Assembly: GCA_902805495.1 (NCBI GenBank)
Contig: CADCTH010000503.1
Span: 1 to 5,217 of the forward strand
DNA: 5,217 bases
Direction of reading: 5' to 3'
Source of the DNA: an uncultured Actinomycetospora sp.
GTDB taxonomy: Bacteria > Actinomycetota > Actinomycetes > Mycobacteriales > Pseudonocardiaceae
Shown: positions 1-5,217 of the stretch, piece by piece
Numbering within the stretch: the stretch's first letter is position 1
How the letters are laid out: every line of letters starts with the position of its first letter
The notes under the pieces: model-generated
What the model was told of the DNA's origin: nothing
What the model saw: only the letters and a program-made list of their open reading frames with translations
Databases searched by the model: none
Program-made: the position numbers and the translations under genes

Positions 1-7
1 AGCGCAC

Positions 8-2949
<2,942 letters not shown>

Positions 2950-2950
<1 letters not shown>

Positions 2951-3000
2951 GACGCCTCCGGAGGCAGGGCGGTCAGGGGCCTCACGCGCTGCGGGCGTCA
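2950..3000 (-). promoter_or_regulatory. gcvP ribosome binding site and riboswitch expression platform
   Basis: The coding strand between aptamer 2 and the start codon holds two segments able to mask the translation start. First, the palindrome GCCTCCGGAGGC (2954-2965) includes the Shine-Dalgarno GGAGG (2955-2959, four bases before ATG) with its own complement directly upstream. Second, TGACGCC (2994-3000) is a perfect 7-base complement of GGCGTCA (2950-2956), which covers the end of the SD, the spacer and the A of ATG. A further GGAGGC (3015-3020) just after aptamer 2 can compete with the SD for GCCTCC (2960-2965). There is no T-tract, so control of translation initiation is more likely than attenuation. 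The pairings are visible in the sequence; the switching mechanism is inferred. Confidence 0.6.
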
Positions 3001-3021
3001 CCGTCCGTCGCGCGGCCTCCC

Positions 3022-3140
3022 CCTCTGCCACTGCCCGCCACCGTTGCGAGCGCCTGAGAGCTTCACCGGAGGGCGGGCTCGCCCCGGCTTGCACCATCGG
3101 CGGGTGGCCGGCTCGGGTGCCGGTCACCACTTTCCAGAGG
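3022..3140 (-). promoter_or_regulatory. Glycine riboswitch, aptamer 2 of tandem pair
   Basis: This is the second, 3' glycine-binding aptamer of the gcvP leader. P1 is closed by CCTCTG (3135-3140) with CAGAGG (3022-3027). Within it the coding strand carries the family signatures CGCCGATGGTGCAAGCC and GGTGAAGCTCTCAGGC, ending in CAGAGGGGGAGG. A GC-rich hairpin (CCGGC/GCCGG) forms P2. Between CTCTCAGGC and the closing P1 strand there is extra sequence that can fold as CTCGC/GCGGG (about 3034-3050), longer than the short A-rich joint of, for example, the Vibrio element. It stacks behind aptamer 1 in the usual tandem order for cooperative or interdomain-stabilised glycine sensing. Confidence 0.93.
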
Positions 3141-3152
3141 TCGTCTCCTCCG

Positions 3153-3240
3153 CGCGGTCGGGGTGCCTGAGAGGTTCCGGGGAGGAGTTGCTCCTTCGGC
3201 GCCTGCAGCCAGAGGCTTCTGTGTGCAGGTCTCTCCCGCG
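3153..3240 (-). promoter_or_regulatory. Glycine riboswitch, aptamer 1 of tandem pair
   Basis: This is the first, 5' glycine-binding aptamer. P1 pairs CGCGG (3236-3240) with CCGCG (3153-3157). The coding strand then shows GGGAGAGACC, a P2 hairpin CCTGCA/TGCAGG (3224-3229 with 3202-3207), the conserved core GCGCCGAAGGAGCAA (3188-3202), and CCTCTCAGGCACCCCGACC. These are hallmark glycine aptamer sequences. A 12-base linker (3141-3152) leads to aptamer 2. The segment just upstream, TCGTT (3252-3256), can pair with linker GACGA (3141-3145), consistent with the leader-linker helix known to complete glycine riboswitches. The tandem element precedes gcvP directly, so glycine-responsive control of the P-protein is the expected role. 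Confidence 0.95.
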
Positions 3241-3263
3241 CGGTGTCCAAGAACGACGCGCTG

Positions 3264-3269
3264 AGGATA
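3264..3269 (-). promoter_or_regulatory. Putative -10 of the gcvP/riboswitch promoter
   Basis: TATCCT on the coding strand fits the actinobacterial TANNNT -10 pattern. Transcription would start near 3257, just before the leader segment that can pair with the aptamer linker, so the position suits the RNA. No recognisable -35 lies 16-19 bases upstream; that region is occupied by the terminator-like hairpin of the preceding gene. The call rests mainly on position. Confidence 0.4.
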
Positions 3270-3274
3270 GCGCA

Positions 3275-3309
3275 ACGGGCACCGGACCCCCAGGTCCGAC
3301 GTGGCCCGT
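3275..3309 (-). terminator. Terminator-like hairpin after the Rv1830-type MerR gene
   Basis: A two-tier inverted repeat lies 16 bases after the MerR stop codon. The outer arms are ACGGGC (3304-3309) and GCCCGT (3275-3280); the inner arms are CGGACC (3293-3298) and GGTCCG (3283-3288) around a TGGG loop. Only TTG follows rather than a T-run, which is common for actinobacterial terminators. It would separate the MerR transcript from the gcvP riboswitch leader. Confidence 0.55.
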
Positions 3310-3325
3310 GTCACCCCTGCCCGTG

Positions 3326-3943
<618 letters not shown>

Positions 3944-3973
3944 CGATTGCCTCCTCGTGCCGTTGTGACGCCG

Positions 3974-4002
3974 ACGGTACGAGCGGCGGAGATGGGGGTC
4001 AA
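3974..4002 (-). promoter_or_regulatory. Promoter of the Rv1830-type MerR gene
   Basis: The coding strand has TTGACC (3997-4002) as -35, a 17-base spacer, and TACCGT (3974-3979) as -10, a good fit to the housekeeping sigma consensus of actinobacteria. The start site would be near 3967, giving a leader of about 25 bases with the GGAGG ribosome site. It lies wholly in the gap after the DUF151 gene, so the MerR gene can be transcribed independently. Confidence 0.7.
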
Positions 4003-4016
4003 CGCGACGCGCGGCT

Positions 4017-4039
4017 ACTCTCGACCTCGACTTGAGAGT
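4017..4039 (-). repeat. 23-bp inverted repeat, candidate regulator operator
   Basis: Arms ACTCTC (coding strand 4034-4039) and GAGAGT (4017-4022) flank an 11-base centre that contains GTCGAGGTCGAG-like direct repeats. It sits about 14 bases upstream of the -35 TTGACC of the MerR promoter. Size and symmetry suit a dimeric MerR-type protein, though the position upstream of -35 differs from the classical MerR site between -35 and -10. It could serve autoregulation or the neighbouring FtsR-like protein. The repeat is directly seen; the binder is inferred. Confidence 0.5.
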
Positions 4040-4084
4040 GAGGCTAGCCGACCGGATCTCGCCTGCTCAGCGGGCCCCCGGATC

Positions 4085-4558
4085 TCAGGTGTCGGCGCCG
4101 CGGAAGTCCTCCGGCGAGACGGAGTCGAGGAACTCGCGGAACTTCTCGACCTCGTCCTCCTGCTCGTCGGGGATGACGAGCCCCGCCTCGGAGAGCACGC
4201 CCTCCTCGGCGTGGATGGGCACACCCACGCGCAGGGCGAGCGCCACCGAGTCGCTGGGCCGGGCGGAGACGCGGATGTCTCCGTCGAACACCAGCTCGGC
4301 GTAGAAGGTGCCCTCCTGCAGGTCGATGATCCGCACCTGCTCGAGGCGGCGGTCGAGCGCGCCGAGCACGTCCTTCAGCAGGTCGTGCGTGAGCGGGCGG
4401 GCGGGCTTGACGCCCTGCTGCTCGAGGGCGATGGCGGTGGCCTCCACCGAGCCGATCCAGATCGGCAGGTAGCGGTCTCCCTCGGCCTCCCGCAGGAGGA
4501 GGATCGGCTGGTTCGCGGGAAGCTCGACCCGAACGCCCACGACACGCATCTCGCTCAT
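4085..4558 (-). CDS. Bifunctional nuclease family protein (DUF151), Rv1829-like
   Basis: A 157-residue soluble protein of the DUF151/BFN domain family; plant members have reported nuclease activity, while the bacterial role is largely undefined. The ATG at 4556-4558 is chosen because GGAGG lies nine bases upstream; a second ATG three codons on (4547-4549) is possible. The domain spans nearly the whole chain: MRVVGVRVELPANQPILLLRE (4-24), YLPIWIGSVEATAIALEQQG (30-49), RPLTHDLL (54-61), GTFYAELVF (83-91) and the characteristic ARPSDSVALALRVGVPI (99-115). The tail (130-157) is acidic and helical (DEQEDEVEKFREFLDSVSPEDF), a feature shared with actinobacterial members. It lies between two MerR regulators as in mycobacteria. 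Gaps of 133 and 141 bases on either side argue against translational coupling. Family call is firm; biochemical activity is unproven here. Confidence 0.93.
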   Translation of the reverse strand: MSEMRVVGVRVELPANQPILLLREAEGDRYLPIWIGSVEATAIALEQQGVKPARPLTHDLLKDVLGALDRRLEQVRIIDLQEGTFYAELVFDGDIRVSARPSDSVALALRVGVPIHAEEGVLSEAGLVIPDEQEDEVEKFREFLDSVSPEDFRGADT

Positions 4559-4623
4559 GCGACTCGCCCTCCTCGTCACGGTCGAGCTCCGCTCGCCGCC
4601 CAGCGTTCGGGCGACGTGCCGAG

Positions 4624-4629
4624 ACGCTA
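4624..4629 (-). promoter_or_regulatory. Putative -10 upstream of the DUF151 gene
   Basis: TAGCGT on the coding strand, preceded by TG directly upstream (TGTAGCGT), fits the TANNNT pattern and lies after the ftsR hairpin. It would give a leader of about 60 bases before the ATG at 4558. No convincing -35 is seen at the right spacing, so this is a weak call. Confidence 0.35.
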
Positions 4630-4652
4630 CACGCTCGGAACCCCCCGTGCGC

Positions 4653-4678
4653 GGGCCCGCGAACGCCTCCGCGGGCCC
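4653..4678 (-). terminator. Strong hairpin after ftsR, probable terminator
   Basis: A perfect 9-bp inverted repeat: GGGCCCGCG (4670-4678) and CGCGGGCCC (4653-4661) around an 8-base loop, starting 13 bases after the ftsR-like stop codon. It lacks a T-tract; the sequence after it is G-rich. Such GC hairpins are frequent at actinobacterial gene ends, and it lies upstream of the candidate promoter of the next gene. Confidence 0.6.
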
Positions 4679-4691
4679 GTCGCCCGGGGGT

Positions 4692-5217
4692 TCAGCGACG
4701 CAGGCCCTGTCGCAGACCTGCGCCCACGAGCAGGGCGTGCAGGCGTCCGGAGAGCGCGGCGAGCTCGGCGGAGAGCTCCTCGGCGCGGCGCGCGGCCTCG
4801 GGGCCGCGGCTGCGGGCGACGGGGGTGACGAGCTGGGTGAGCAGCCCGACCTCGCGGTCCGCGCTGGCCCGGGCCGAGCGCAGCAGGCGGGGCTCGACGC
4901 CGAGGCGGGCGAGCGACGCCGCGGTGCGCGCGACCAGCACGTCCTCGGGCTCGAAGCGACCGTCGGCGTCGGGACGCAGGATGCCGTGGTGCTCGAGGCC
5001 GTCGAGCAGCGTGGCGTCCACCCCGTCCTCGGCGAGCAGCACGTCGCGGCCCACGGTGTCGGCCCGCGAGGAGCGCGCGCCGTCGGGGTCCTCGTCGGGC
5101 TCGACGCGGTCGGCCACCGAGGCGAGGCTGCGCACGCGCGCGGTCGCCGCCGGCGACGGTGTGCCCGGCGCGCCGGGACCCCCACCGGGGCCACCCGGTC
5201 CCCCGGTATCGGCCGCG
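4692..5217 (-). CDS. ftsR: MerR-family regulator FtsR (Rv1828-like), C-terminal part, truncated by window edge
   Basis: The last 174 codons of a regulator whose N-terminal MerR DNA-binding domain lies beyond the window; the frame is open to the edge. The visible part begins with a Gly/Pro/Ala-rich linker (TGGPGGPGGGPGAPGTPSPAA). A C-terminal effector or dimerisation domain follows, resembling the Rv1828 C-terminal half: RDVLLAEDGVDATLLDGLEHHGILRPDADGRF, EDVLVARTAASLARLGVEPRLLRSARASADREVGLLTQLVTPVAR, and a terminal helix SAELAALSGRLHALLVGAGLRQGLRR. A GTG at 5133-5135 preceded by no ribosome site is not taken as the start. In Corynebacterium glutamicum FtsR is reported to activate ftsZ, and Rv1828 is the mycobacterial relative. 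The assignment rests on C-terminal similarity plus the conserved order FtsR, DUF151, MerR, gcvP. Confidence 0.85.
   Translation of the reverse strand, partial: AADTGGPGGPGGGPGAPGTPSPAATARVRSLASVADRVEPDEDPDGARSSRADTVGRDVLLAEDGVDATLLDGLEHHGILRPDADGRFEPEDVLVARTAASLARLGVEPRLLRSARASADREVGLLTQLVTPVARSRGPEAARRAEELSAELAALSGRLHALLVGAGLRQGLRR

Noticed and set aside
2951..3250. Extension of gcvP to an upstream ATG at 3250
   Set aside because: This would translate the glycine riboswitch; the ATG at 2950 has a GGAGG site and begins a normal P-protein N-terminus.
4052..4084. GATCCGG direct repeats and a GGGGGCCC palindrome after the DUF151 stop as a terminator
   Set aside because: The repeats are short and the possible stem is weak and interrupted; nothing beyond chance for this base composition.
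4559..5194. N-terminal extension of the DUF151 protein over the ftsR region
   Set aside because: The upstream part of that frame is Arg/Pro/Ser-rich shadow translation of ftsR; the ATG at 4558 has a ribosome site and gives the standard family length.

Overview
The window comes from a very GC-rich actinobacterium. The evidence is the extreme G/C bias at third codon positions, the -10-like sites of TANNNT type, and a gene order matching the mycobacterial Rv1828-Rv1829-Rv1830-gcvP neighbourhood. A Pseudonocardiales-type actinomycete is plausible, but the sequence alone does not fix the genus. All genes read on the minus strand, so biological order runs from high to low coordinates.

Layout in transcription order: (1) 5217-4692, the C-terminal part of an FtsR-type (Rv1828-like) MerR regulator, cut by the window edge; (2) 4691-4559, a gap with a strong 9-bp-stem hairpin and a weak promoter-like site; (3) 4558-4085, a DUF151 'bifunctional nuclease' family protein; (4) 4084-3944, a gap with a 23-bp inverted repeat and a good TTGACC-17-TACCGT promoter; (5) 3943-3326, a second MerR regulator (Rv1830-like) starting at GTG; (6) 3325-2951, a two-part terminator-like hairpin, a -10-like site, a complete tandem glycine riboswitch and a short leader whose segments can mask the ribosome binding site; (7) 2950-8, gcvP, the glycine-cleavage P-protein.

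The main anomaly is in gcvP. The 980-codon frame is intact and family-like from end to end except for one in-frame TGA at codon 618 (1097-1099). It sits exactly where relatives often have cysteine, just before the SSAHGTN motif and 110 codons before the PLP lysine. There is no frameshift: one base at 1097 accounts for it. Possible explanations are a sequencing error, a recent nonsense mutation, readthrough, or selenocysteine insertion. I see no convincing bacterial SECIS, so error or mutation is the most economical reading.

Functionally, the glycine riboswitch ties gcvP expression to glycine. The MerR/DUF151/MerR trio is a conserved actinobacterial neighbourhood linked to cell division and growth control. 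Each gene appears to have its own promoter or terminator rather than belonging to one tight operon. I found no mobile element, CRISPR array, tRNA or rRNA.
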